This document shows, in pieces, positions 43,981 to 52,219 of a stretch of 64,000 bases of DNA (positions are counted from its first letter, which is position 1; every line of letters begins with the position of its first letter). The notes beneath the pieces were generated by a model. That model worked only from the letters and a program-made list of their open reading frames with translations, was not told the DNA's origin and made no database searches. The translations under genes and the position numbers were made by a program. The DNA is from Chitinophagaceae bacterium (GTDB taxonomy: Bacteria > Bacteroidota > Bacteroidia > Chitinophagales > Chitinophagaceae). The stretch spans positions 744,001-808,000 of the forward strand of contig JADKKJ010000001.1 in assembly GCA_016720565.1 (NCBI GenBank), read 5' to 3'.

Positions 43981-45003
43981 TTACACGCTCCAGGTCTTCA
44001 CCCCATGTTCCACAAACTGGAAATTGCGGCTTTGACCGCCGAATTTTTCCAGCTCTTCTCTAACAGCGTATTTGGTATTGCCGGGACAATAAAATATCAT
44101 GAAGCCTCCACCACCGGCACCGGATATTTTTCCTCCGGTAGCACCTGCTGATTTTGCGGCGGTATAAATATCTTCCATCAGTTCATTGCTGATCCCTTCG
44201 GCCATTTTCCTTTTTTGCTGGAAACCAAAATCAAGGATCTCGCCGATCTGGTTCAATTTGCCTTTCAATAAAGCCTCTTTCATCATCTGGGCCTGTTCTT
44301 TCAAAAGATGCATGGCCTCTATGGAGCTTTCTTTTTTATCAGTCACATTCCGGCTTTGCTTTTTGATCAACTCTGCGGATTCACGACTGGTTGCCGTATA
44401 ATATAAAAGCAGGTTGTTCTCTAATTCAAATAAATGCTGTTGCCTTACGCGGAGGGGGTTCACGATCACTTTATCATCGCCAAAAAATTCCATAAAATTC
44501 ACACCCCCGAAAGTGGCGGCATACTGGTCCTGTTTTCCCCCGGCAAGCCCAAGGTCCTTTCTTTCAATTTCGTAGGCATAATGGGCCATATCATATTCCC
44601 CGAAGGCGAGCCGGTGCATTTCCGCGAAGGCCCCAATAATGGCTACCACAAGGGTAGAGGACGTGCCTAAACCAGAGCCTGCGGGCGCATCAACATAGGT
44701 GCTTAACTTAAACCCCTGAGGCTTTAATTGATAATCTTGCTGGATCCGGTTATATACTCCCTTCAGCAGATCGAGTTTACCGTTAACAGGTAATTTGGTT
44801 GCCCACTCATAGCTTTCTTTCTCATTACGGTCAATGGTATGCAGGACGATCTTGTTTTCTTCAATAGGCTCAATAGTGGCATGGGCATATAACGAGAGGG
44901 TGGCATTCAAAATGGCTCCGCCGTAGAGGTCGCTGTAAGGACTTACATCCGTACCTCCTCCTGCCAATCCTATCCTTAAGGGAGCTTTACTACGATATAA
45001 CAT
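43981..45003 (-). CDS. hddA: D-glycero-alpha-D-manno-heptose 7-phosphate kinase
   Basis: A 340-residue GHMP kinase: LYRSKAPLRIGLAGGGTDVSPY at the start, the ATP-binding DAPAGSGLGTSSTLVVAIIGAF near 107-126, then GLAGGKQDQYAATFGGVNFMEF and, at the end, GATGGKISGAGGGGFMIFYC. This combination is the HddA type, which phosphorylates the anomeric hydroxyl of heptose 7-phosphate, giving the alpha-1,7-bisphosphate for GDP-heptose. Its start is 8 bp from the stop of the next glycosyltransferase, so it is in the operon. Confidence 0.95.
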   Translation of the reverse strand: MLYRSKAPLRIGLAGGGTDVSPYSDLYGGAILNATLSLYAHATIEPIEENKIVLHTIDRNEKESYEWATKLPVNGKLDLLKGVYNRIQQDYQLKPQGFKLSTYVDAPAGSGLGTSSTLVVAIIGAFAEMHRLAFGEYDMAHYAYEIERKDLGLAGGKQDQYAATFGGVNFMEFFGDDKVIVNPLRVRQQHLFELENNLLLYYTATSRESAELIKKQSRNVTDKKESSIEAMHLLKEQAQMMKEALLKGKLNQIGEILDFGFQQKRKMAEGISNELMEDIYTAAKSAGATGGKISGAGGGGFMIFYCPGNTKYAVREELEKFGGQSRNFQFVEHGVKTWSV

Positions 45004-45011
45004 GAATGGGA

Positions 45012-46118
45012 TCAGATTTGGGTGATCGCTGTCACCAGATTTGACCAGCTATAGCGCTGTTTTTCACTGCGAAGATGAGGAATAAAATAATCTTCACCTA
45101 ATTGGTAGAACCTCCTGATCCCCTCTGCGATCGCGGCAGGATTTGGTTCCACTACCAGGCCTACTTTTCCATCAGGAACCAGGTCTGGCAGGCCTCCCAC
45201 ATTCGTAACGACCATTGGCTTTTCAAAATGATAGGCGAGGGGCGTGACGCCACTTTGTGTGGCATTTCGGTATGGCTGTATCACGGCATCTGCTGCGCTC
45301 AGGTAATATTTTACTTCACTGTCGGGAATAAAATCAGTTCTTAATATGAGTTTATCCTTTAGTCCCAGGATTTGGATCTTTTCCAGGTATGGTTTTGCAT
45401 CCTCATAAAACTCTCCAGCCACCAGTAGTTTAATATCATCCAATTCTTTCATGGCTTCCAGCAGGAGGTCGAGTCCTTTGTAATGACGTATGAATCCAAA
45501 GAATAAAATGATATTCTGTTCCGCAGATAGTCCTAAATGTTTCCTGGCTTCTGCTTTATTAACTGCCGGACCAAAATTGTCATACAAGGGGTGTGTGACC
45601 AGTTTTGCAGGTTTATCTTTTTCAAACTGGCGAAGGTCCATCATCACTTTTTCACTCATGGTAATAAATCCATCGCAGGCCTTTAAAAAATAGCTGGTGA
45701 ATGGCCGATCTCCCGGCCTTTTCTCATGGGGGATCACATTGTCTGCAATGCATACGATCCTTGTATGTTTATTTTTTCGTACCCTTCTGAGAATAGTTCC
45801 CAGCGCAGGCCCCATGAAGGGGAGCCAGAAGCGTACTACGATAAGATCAGCCATTTCTTTTTTCAATCTGTTGCCAATGCTTATCCAATTCAAAGGGTTC
45901 ACTGAATTGATCACAGAATGGATGCGTATGCCCTCTGGCGCAGGTTCATCAGTGTATTGGGTTTTACCGGGAAATAAAAAAGAAGGGTATTGCAGGGAAA
46001 ATGAATAAATGGAACAGTCATGCCCCTGGTCGATGAATTCTTTGGCCAGCCGTTGATCAAAACTTGCCAGTCCGCCCCGAAGCGGATGTGCAGGTCCGAT
46101 AATAATGACCTTTGCCAT
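45012..46118 (-). CDS. Glycosyltransferase family 4
   Basis: A 368-residue GT-B enzyme: AKVIIIGPAHPLRGGLASFDQRLAKEFIDQGHD at the N-terminus, and a C-terminal domain with ILFFGFIRHYKGLDLLLEAMK, KLLVAGEFYED and QPYRNATQSGVTPLAYHFEKPMVVTNVGGLPD. The E-x7-E element is altered (Q-x-G-V-T-P-L), as in some Bacteroidota GT4 proteins. It is likely to transfer a sugar in the heptose-linked glycan. The start overlaps the preceding gene's stop by one base (TAATG), so translation is coupled with the GT2 gene. Confidence 0.9.
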   Translation of the reverse strand: MAKVIIIGPAHPLRGGLASFDQRLAKEFIDQGHDCSIYSFSLQYPSFLFPGKTQYTDEPAPEGIRIHSVINSVNPLNWISIGNRLKKEMADLIVVRFWLPFMGPALGTILRRVRKNKHTRIVCIADNVIPHEKRPGDRPFTSYFLKACDGFITMSEKVMMDLRQFEKDKPAKLVTHPLYDNFGPAVNKAEARKHLGLSAEQNIILFFGFIRHYKGLDLLLEAMKELDDIKLLVAGEFYEDAKPYLEKIQILGLKDKLILRTDFIPDSEVKYYLSAADAVIQPYRNATQSGVTPLAYHFEKPMVVTNVGGLPDLVPDGKVGLVVEPNPAAIAEGIRRFYQLGEDYFIPHLRSEKQRYSWSNLVTAITQI

Positions 46119-47059
46119 TAAAGTCCTGTTTTGGTTTCAACCAGGTAGCTGTTTCGTGAAGGTGAATTTCTTGCGATCAGTTCACCAATAAAACCTGCCA
46201 GGAATAATTGCATACCTATAATGAGGGAAGTCAGCGCCAGGAAAAAGCCGGGCTTGTTCGTTAGTGAAAAATCAGCATGTATGATCTTTGAAACAACCAG
46301 GTAAATGGATATCCCTAATCCAAGCATAAAGAATAGCATACCCCAGAGGCCGAAAAAATGCATGGGGCGTTTGGAGAATTTACCAACGAAGGTGATGGAC
46401 ATGATATCCAGAAAACCATTGACAAATCTTCTCCATCCAAATTTTGACCGGCCATATTTCCGGGCACGATGCTCCACTACTTTTTCGCCGATCTTTTTAA
46501 AGCCGGCCCATTTTGCCAGTACGGGGATATAACGATGCATCTCTCCATAGACCTCCACACCTTTTACGGTGCGGTTGCGATAGGCCTTGAGTCCGCAATT
46601 GAAATCATGTAAATGAATACCGCTGACCATGCGCGTAACGGCGTTAAAGAATTTAGAAGGAATATTCTTGGTAAGGGTATTATCGTAGCGTTTCTTTTTC
46701 CATCCGCTGACAAGGTCAAATTTATCTTCTATGATCATCCTGCGCAGTTCAGGTATCTCATCCGGACTATCCTGCAGGTCGGCATCCATGGTAATGACCA
46801 CATCGCCACTTGCCGCACGAAATCCTTCATTAAGTCCGGCGGATTTTCCATAATTACGCTGGAATTTGATCCCTTTTATGCATGGATTGGAAGCTCTGAG
46901 TTGTTCGATCACTTCCCAGGAATTATCACTGCTGCCATCATCTACGAATATGATCTCGTAGGTGAAATTATTTTCTTTCATCACCTTTTCGATCCATGCG
47001 GAAAGTTCGGGCAATGATTCAGCTTCGTCTATCAGTGGTATTACTAAACTTAGATCCAT
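46118..47059 (-). CDS. Glycosyltransferase family 2, polyprenyl-phosphate type
   Basis: A 313-residue membrane-anchored GT-A enzyme. The catalytic domain has SLVIPLIDEAESLPEL, IFVDDGSSDNSWE, MDADLQDSPDEIP (DxD) and RNYGKSAGLNEGFRAASGDVV. Two C-terminal helices (about 230-255 and 268-293) follow. It resembles GtrB/ArnC-type enzymes, which move a sugar to undecaprenyl phosphate. It starts 1 bp after the DUF4199 gene stop and is coupled to the next gene. Confidence 0.92.
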   Translation of the reverse strand: MDLSLVIPLIDEAESLPELSAWIEKVMKENNFTYEIIFVDDGSSDNSWEVIEQLRASNPCIKGIKFQRNYGKSAGLNEGFRAASGDVVITMDADLQDSPDEIPELRRMIIEDKFDLVSGWKKKRYDNTLTKNIPSKFFNAVTRMVSGIHLHDFNCGLKAYRNRTVKGVEVYGEMHRYIPVLAKWAGFKKIGEKVVEHRARKYGRSKFGWRRFVNGFLDIMSITFVGKFSKRPMHFFGLWGMLFFMLGLGISIYLVVSKIIHADFSLTNKPGFFLALTSLIIGMQLFLAGFIGELIARNSPSRNSYLVETKTGL

Positions 47060-47060
47060 G

Positions 47061-47528
47061 TTATTTTCTTCTGCTTAAAAAGGCCGCTGCGCCTGCTGAA
47101 AAAGCGGCTCCTATTATCAAATATCTGAAAATTGAAATGGAAACCATGGCCAAAGCGTATTGTTTTTTCGCTTTCCTGGCAATATCCTCGATCTCCAAAG
47201 GTGTTTTATCTCCTTTTTCCTGGTAGTACCGGATAGTGGCTGCTTTTTCCTGCTCCGCCAGTTCCGGATGAAACTGAATAAAAATGAACGTAAAGCTTAC
47301 CATGAATATGGTAACCACAATGAAATGCCGGAAGGCGGTGGCAAATAGCTGGCCGAAACTACCTGAAATGCCAATAAGTGTCCAGACAATACCCACCAGG
47401 TAGATCAGGTAAATAAAATATTGCAGGTTGGGGTTTAGCTGTTCGTGCCATTTGTCGTAAAGAAGACTCGCAGCGATCATTATAATTGCCGTGATCACTG
47501 CTTTTATGGCGGGTGAAAGATTCTTCAT
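47061..47528 (-). CDS. DUF4199 membrane protein
   Basis: A 155-residue protein from the ATG at 47528, with about four membrane segments: AIKAVITAIIMIAASLLY, YFIYLIYLVGIVWTLIGI, FIVVTIFMVSFTFIFI and YALAMVSISIFRYLIIGAAFSAGAAAFL. A central soluble stretch is charged. DUF4199 is a Bacteroidota family of unknown function that often lies next to a GT2 and a dihydroorotase-like gene, exactly as here. The start overlaps the stop of the dihydroorotase-like gene by four bases (ATGA). Confidence 0.85.
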   Translation of the reverse strand: MKNLSPAIKAVITAIIMIAASLLYDKWHEQLNPNLQYFIYLIYLVGIVWTLIGISGSFGQLFATAFRHFIVVTIFMVSFTFIFIQFHPELAEQEKAATIRYYQEKGDKTPLEIEDIARKAKKQYALAMVSISIFRYLIIGAAFSAGAAAFLSRRK

Positions 47529-48793
47529 GATGCTATAAAATGGCAATGGCCATTATTGATGATGCCCAGGGGTTTTCCTTTAAATGCCTTTCCGATGAAT
47601 GGCGTATTGCGCGACAGGCTTTTTATATCATTACCGGTAAATGTCCAGTTTCTGTTTGGATCGAACAAACTGATACAGGCGGTATTCCCTTCGCGTATGG
47701 TTGCCGGGTCCATTTTAAATATCCTTCTCGGATTGATTGCGAGCATATCCACCAGTTTTGCAACCGGTATTCCATCCACAGCAGTTGCCAGTACGGCGAA
47801 GGCTGTTTCCAGTGCTATCATTCCTGGTTTGGCGTATTCAAATTCAAGGACCTTGCTGTCATTCTCATGTGGCAGGTGATGGGAGGCGAGGCAATCTATT
47901 TCCCCGTTCAGGATAGCCTGTTTTAAATTCTCTCTTTCCTGGCTGCTTCGAAGGGGAGGGTTTAGTTTGAAAATACTGTCATAGCCCGATACATCCTCAT
48001 CGCAGAAATAGAGGTGGGCAGGTGTTACTGAGCAGCTCACACGTATGCCTTCTTTTTTTGCCTTGGTTATATAGTCGAGGGAACGGCGGGTACTGATACC
48101 TGTAAGATGTATAGAAGAATTGGTATACTGGGCCAGGTTGATATCTCTTTCCACCATCAATTCCTCTGCCATCGATGGCTTGCCGGCAAGTCCCAGCCGG
48201 GTGGAAGCGATCCCCTCATTCATCAATCCATGGGCGCCGATGGTCTTATCTTCAGGAACCTGTATGATCACGCCTTCAAATGCTTTTACATACTGAAGCG
48301 CTTTAAGCAGTAAACCGGATGATTGAATACAATGAAGCCCGTCGCTGAATGCGATGGAGCCACTATTCTGCATATCATACATCTCTGCCAGCTCTTTGCC
48401 TTCCGTATTATTGGTAACCGCGCCGAGCGGATGGATGTTTACTGCAAGATCCCTGCTTTTTTGCTTGATATATTCAACCGATGATTTATTATGGATAACT
48501 GGCTTGGTATTCGGTATCACAAATACATCGGTGAAACCTCCGGCTGCTGCGGCGGCGGCACCCGACAAAAGCGATTCTTTATGTTCAAATCCCGGATCGG
48601 CGAAATCAGAAAATATATCCACCCATCCTGGTGATATATGCAGACCCTCTGCCTTTATGATCTGATCAGCATCAGCATCAATATTTTTATTTATACGGGT
48701 GATCTGGCCATTTTCAATGAGCAGGTCGATGGTTTGGCCGTTGTGTGGGGATAGTGGGTCTATGACCCTTGCTTGCTTAATGAGTAGCTTCAT
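47525..48793 (-). CDS. Dihydroorotase homologue lacking the metal site
   Basis: A 422-residue amidohydrolase-fold protein. Sequence blocks typical of dihydroorotase are present (GWVDIFSDFADPGFEHKESLLSGAAAAAAGGFTDV, IPNTKPVIHNKS, LNPPLRSSQERE, ALETAFAVLATAV). But the DxHVHxR metal motif reads DIFSDFA: both histidines are Phe61 and Asp63 and the Arg is Ala65. The TDHAPH active-site motif reads SHHLPH, losing the catalytic Asp. It is therefore probably not catalytic; such inactive DHOases (PyrC-prime) can be structural partners of aspartate carbamoyltransferase in other bacteria. In Bacteroidota this variant is common next to DUF4199. It is cotranscribed with the downstream GT and heptose genes. 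Confidence 0.85.
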   Translation of the reverse strand: MKLLIKQARVIDPLSPHNGQTIDLLIENGQITRINKNIDADADQIIKAEGLHISPGWVDIFSDFADPGFEHKESLLSGAAAAAAGGFTDVFVIPNTKPVIHNKSSVEYIKQKSRDLAVNIHPLGAVTNNTEGKELAEMYDMQNSGSIAFSDGLHCIQSSGLLLKALQYVKAFEGVIIQVPEDKTIGAHGLMNEGIASTRLGLAGKPSMAEELMVERDINLAQYTNSSIHLTGISTRRSLDYITKAKKEGIRVSCSVTPAHLYFCDEDVSGYDSIFKLNPPLRSSQERENLKQAILNGEIDCLASHHLPHENDSKVLEFEYAKPGMIALETAFAVLATAVDGIPVAKLVDMLAINPRRIFKMDPATIREGNTACISLFDPNRNWTFTGNDIKSLSRNTPFIGKAFKGKPLGIINNGHCHFIAS

Positions 48794-48845
48794 TAAGGAT
48801 CGAAGTTACTTGTTTTTTTGATTTTAATATTGGCATTTTTGGTGC

Positions 48846-48853
48846 TACATTTG
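48846..48853 (+). promoter_or_regulatory. -7 box of tRNA-Pro
   Basis: TACATTTG, an exact TAnnTTTG, lies 18 nt before the mature tRNA 5' end. The -33 region has no exact TTTG at normal spacing. Confidence 0.4.
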
Positions 48854-48871
48854 CCCCCCTTACCGGTAGTT

Positions 48872-48945
48872 CGGGTGGTGGCGCAGCCCGGTAGCGCACT
48901 TGCATGGGGTGCAAGGGGTCGCTGGTTCGAATCCAGTCCACCCGA
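48872..48945 (+). tRNA. tRNA-Pro (anticodon GGG)
   Basis: A 74-nt tRNA: acceptor CGGGTGG/CCACCCG, D-arm GCGC-AGCCCGGTA-GCGC, anticodon stem CTTGC/GCAAG with loop ATGGGGT (anticodon GGG), T-arm GCTGG-TTCGAAT-CCAGT, discriminator A. CCA is not encoded (GAC follows). The anticodon reads CCC/CCU proline codons. Confidence 0.95.
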
Positions 48946-48956
48946 CATTGTAAAGG

Positions 48957-48985
48957 AGCACTTCAAAATTGAGGTGCTTTTTTAT
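48957..48985 (+). terminator. Intrinsic terminator of tRNA-Pro
   Basis: AGCACTTCAA-AA-TTGAGGTGCT (one G-T pair) followed by TTTTTTATTTTTA. It begins 12 nt after the tRNA 3' end and can also stop the convergent gene at 48991. Confidence 0.88.
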
Positions 48986-48990
48986 TTTTA

Positions 48991-49539
48991 TTACTGAGCC
49001 CGCTCCATACAGGCAGTACGCAGCCTTAGCATATAAGCAAGGCCTTTTTGCCTGGCATAAGCAGCGTTTTTTTCCGGGATCTGACTGGTATCCGGGTAAC
49101 TGTCGATAGCACGACTCAGGCTTTCCTCCCTTAAAATATGAAGCATTGGGTAGGGAGAACGATTGGTATAGTTTGCTGCATCATTTTCGTTGCTGTCTGC
49201 AAATATATAGGCGGGATGAAAAGAAGCTACCTGGTAAATGCCTTCATATCCGGCTTTCTTTATCAGTAACTCTGCGCCATGTACCAGTTTTAAATATTCT
49301 GAAAAACTTTCAAAGTTCTGAGGTAACAATAAAAACATGGTTTCAATTTCTTCCTCTGTATCCATTTTTACCAGCGCTGCAGACAAGGCTTTCAGGGCGA
49401 TCACATTAGTTCCTGCAATCACCTCAAAATAAATACTTTCCTTTTTCACCTCCCGAATTGCAAAAGGACAAAAGTTACAGCCTACCACCACATCGAGAAT
49501 CCATTTTTTTGTTTGTGATATTATGAGAGTATTGTTCAT
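48991..49539 (-). CDS. DUF1415 family protein
   Basis: A 182-residue cytosolic protein of the DUF1415 family (PF07209): a Cys pair GCNFCPFA near residues 21-26, FHPAYIFAD at about 106-114, then YTNRSPYPMLHILREESLSRAI (about 124-145), which are the conserved blocks. The Cys pair and the H-P-x-Y motif are the features most conserved in the family; no biochemical activity is established to my knowledge. It starts 42 nt downstream of preA's stop codon on the same strand, so it could be a last gene of the pyrimidine operon, but it is not obviously part of the pathway. Confidence 0.85.
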   Translation of the reverse strand: MNNTLIISQTKKWILDVVVGCNFCPFAIREVKKESIYFEVIAGTNVIALKALSAALVKMDTEEEIETMFLLLPQNFESFSEYLKLVHGAELLIKKAGYEGIYQVASFHPAYIFADSNENDAANYTNRSPYPMLHILREESLSRAIDSYPDTSQIPEKNAAYARQKGLAYMLRLRTACMERAQ

Positions 49540-49580
49540 GCTTGTTCAGACTGCAATTTAAAGCAATGGTCGTTTTTTAT

Positions 49581-50849
49581 TTAATGATCATTCAGGGGCA
49601 ATCCTTTTTTCTGCCAATCGATCCAGTTCACATACTCATCAGATTTCCGGTGAACTTCCATGCTGATACATTTATCTACGGGACAAACCAGCTGGCATAG
49701 ATTGCAACCAACACATTCTCCTTCGATCACTGTGTATTTGTTATAGGGGTCGCCATACTCTTTATGGATTGATTGATGAGAAGTGTCCTCGCAGGCGATA
49801 TAACATAAGCCGCAATGAATGCATTTATCCTGGTCGATCTTTGCAATATGATGGTAATTGATATCGAGGTCTTCCCAATGCGTTATCTTCTCTACTGACT
49901 TCCCGATGAAATCTTCTGTTCGGGTAAATCCCTTTTCGTCCATCCAGTTGCTCATGCCTTCGCAAAGATCTTCAATGATCCTGAATCCATGTTTCATGGC
50001 GGCTGTGCAGATCTGCACATTGGAGGCACCCAGCAACATGAATTCCACCGCGTCTTTCCAGGTACTGATACCACCGATCCCTGATACAGGAACTTTTGAG
50101 GTCAGTTCATCCTGGGCTATCGTGGTCAGCATTTTTAATGCGATCGGTTTTACCGCAGGTCCGCAATAACCACCAAAAACTGATTTGCCTGCTACAAAAG
50201 GATTCGGTACTAAGGTATCCAGGTCGATGCCCGTTATTGATTGTATGGTATTGATAAGTGAAAGGCCATTTGATCCTGCCTTGACAACGGACCTTCCTGT
50301 AGGAACTACAGAATGTACATTGGGGGTAAGCTTGGTGATCACTGGAATAGTGGCCACCTCCATTACCCATTCTACCACCATACAGGCGATCTCAGGGTCC
50401 TGGCCCACAGCTGCACCCATTCCTCGTTCAGTCATTCCATGCGGACATCCGAAATTAAGTTCCAATCCATGCGCGCCGGTATCTTCCACTTTTTTGATCA
50501 GTTCGTGCCAGCTCTTCTTACGGTTGTCGGCCATTAATGAAACCACCATGGCCCGGTCCGGGAATAATCGGATACATTCTTTGATCTCTCTTAAATTCAG
50601 GTCCAGCGGACGATCCGAGATCAGTTCAATATTGTTGAAACCCATTACCCGGTGACCTCCAAAATCTACTGCAGAATAACGGGAAGAAACATTTTTTACC
50701 TGTGAGCCAAGGGTCTTCCAGACTACACCACCCCAACCGGCTTCAAATGCACGAAGTACATTGTATTTTTTATCCGTGGGTGGGGCAGAGGCCAGCCAGA
50801 ACGGATTTGGGGATTTTATGCCCAGGAAATTTGAATGCAGATCAGCCAT
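49581..50849 (-). CDS. preA: NAD-dependent dihydropyrimidine dehydrogenase subunit PreA
   Basis: A 422-residue subunit. Residues 1-310 form an FMN-binding TIM barrel like dihydroorotate dehydrogenase, with the active-site cysteine in ELNFGCPHGM (Cys135, corresponding to the N-x-x-C of mammalian DPD), KLTPNVHSVVPTGRSVVKAGSNG and SGIGGISTWKDAVEFMLLGASNVQICT. The C-terminus carries two 4Fe-4S clusters: CIHCGLCYIAC (343-353) and CVGCNLCQLVCP (379-390). With PreT it reduces uracil and thymine to the 5,6-dihydro forms using NADH. Last core gene of the operon, 26 bp after preT. Confidence 0.97.
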   Translation of the reverse strand: MADLHSNFLGIKSPNPFWLASAPPTDKKYNVLRAFEAGWGGVVWKTLGSQVKNVSSRYSAVDFGGHRVMGFNNIELISDRPLDLNLREIKECIRLFPDRAMVVSLMADNRKKSWHELIKKVEDTGAHGLELNFGCPHGMTERGMGAAVGQDPEIACMVVEWVMEVATIPVITKLTPNVHSVVPTGRSVVKAGSNGLSLINTIQSITGIDLDTLVPNPFVAGKSVFGGYCGPAVKPIALKMLTTIAQDELTSKVPVSGIGGISTWKDAVEFMLLGASNVQICTAAMKHGFRIIEDLCEGMSNWMDEKGFTRTEDFIGKSVEKITHWEDLDINYHHIAKIDQDKCIHCGLCYIACEDTSHQSIHKEYGDPYNKYTVIEGECVGCNLCQLVCPVDKCISMEVHRKSDEYVNWIDWQKKGLPLNDH

Positions 50850-50875
50850 AATTATTTTTTTATCGACCTGATTAG

Positions 50876-52210
50876 TTAAGAAATAAAATCAAGGATCGCC
50901 ATAGCGCCTTTTTTCCCGGCTTCCACAGCGTCTACTACCTCTTTACCACCATTCACTGCATCTCCACCGGCAAATACACTTCTGATGTTCGTTGAATGAT
51001 CCTTGTTTATCACCAGTTTTCCATGTTCGTGGTCCAATCTATTCGCACCAACCAGTGATTCAAAAGGCACTTGACCGGCGGCTTTTATTACCATGTCCGT
51101 ATCAAGTTCCATGGTCTCACCGGTATCAATAATTGATCTTCTTCCTGAATGATCCGGCTCTCCTGGTTTCATAACAGAACAGATGAGCTTTTCCACTTTA
51201 CCATTTCCAACGATCTGTTTTGGTGCTGCCAGCCAAACTATCTCACAACCATCTTTTTTAGCCAGGTCGAGTTCTACTTCTGTGCAGGGCATTTCATTTT
51301 GTGTACGACGATAAACGATGGTCACTTGTTTTGCACCTAATCTTTTTGCCTGTGTGGCCGCATCAATAGCGGTCATTCCTAAACCGATCACCACTACATT
51401 GTCACCAACCGGTACAGGGGAAAACCCCTCATTTCTTATCTGGTAAATAAAATGGATCGCATCTACCACGCCATTCAATTCTTCGCCGGGTATATTTAAT
51501 TGGCGGGCCAGTCCTACACCAAATGCAAGGAATACGGCATCATAATTTCGTTGCAGGTCGGCCAGGGAAAGATTCCTGCCAAGTTCCTGTTCATAATTGA
51601 TCTGGATTCCCCCAATTGAAAGAATATAATTCACTTCTTCTTCGCAGAATCGAGGAGTGACCTTATAAGCGGCAATGCCATAGGTCATTAAACCACCTCC
51701 TTTTTTTTCTTTTTCATAAATGCTTACTTCAATGCCTTCCCTGCTTAATGTATGTGCGCAACTTAATCCTGCAGGGCCAGCGCCGATAACGGCCACTTTT
51801 TTCCCGGTGTCCGGTTTACGCTGGAACAATGGCCATTTTTTTTCGAGGGCCATTTCTGTAGAATATCGTTGCAGCCTGGCAATAGGGATAGGTTCCTCTT
51901 CCAATAGATTATATACACAGGAGCCTTCGCATAGTTTTTCTACCGGGCATACACGACTGCAACCTGCGCCCAGAATATTTGAACTGAAAATAGTATGCGC
52001 CGAACCTTTGATGTTATTTGTAGCGATCTGTTTGATGAATTTTGGAACATCAATATGCGTAGGGCAGCGCTTCATGCATGGTGCATCATAACAGAACAGG
52101 CACCTGTTCGCATCTACCTGCGCAGCAGTTATAGAATCATAGGGAGGATGCAGGTCCGAAAAATTCTCGGCATATTGTTCCTCACTCAGTCTGTTATTTA
52201 AGATCGCCAT
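50876..52210 (-). CDS. preT: NAD-dependent dihydropyrimidine dehydrogenase subunit PreT
   Basis: A 444-residue FAD/NAD(P)H oxidoreductase. The N-terminal domain has the Fe-S cysteines CLFCYDAPCMKRCP (Cys37, 40, 45, 49) and a second group GCSRVCPVEKLCEGSCVYN. Then come FAD-binding VAVIGAGPAGLSCAHTL (about 139-155) and an NAD-binding VVVIGLGMTAIDAATQAKRLGA (about 275-296), and the C-terminal GGDAVNGGKEVVDAVEAGKKGA. It takes electrons from NADH and passes them to PreA. GltD is similar, but the neighbours decide for PreT. It starts 9 bp after the preceding amidase gene stop. Confidence 0.96.
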   Translation of the reverse strand: MAILNNRLSEEQYAENFSDLHPPYDSITAAQVDANRCLFCYDAPCMKRCPTHIDVPKFIKQIATNNIKGSAHTIFSSNILGAGCSRVCPVEKLCEGSCVYNLLEEEPIPIARLQRYSTEMALEKKWPLFQRKPDTGKKVAVIGAGPAGLSCAHTLSREGIEVSIYEKEKKGGGLMTYGIAAYKVTPRFCEEEVNYILSIGGIQINYEQELGRNLSLADLQRNYDAVFLAFGVGLARQLNIPGEELNGVVDAIHFIYQIRNEGFSPVPVGDNVVVIGLGMTAIDAATQAKRLGAKQVTIVYRRTQNEMPCTEVELDLAKKDGCEIVWLAAPKQIVGNGKVEKLICSVMKPGEPDHSGRRSIIDTGETMELDTDMVIKAAGQVPFESLVGANRLDHEHGKLVINKDHSTNIRSVFAGGDAVNGGKEVVDAVEAGKKGAMAILDFIS

Positions 52211-52219
52211 GTTTTATTT

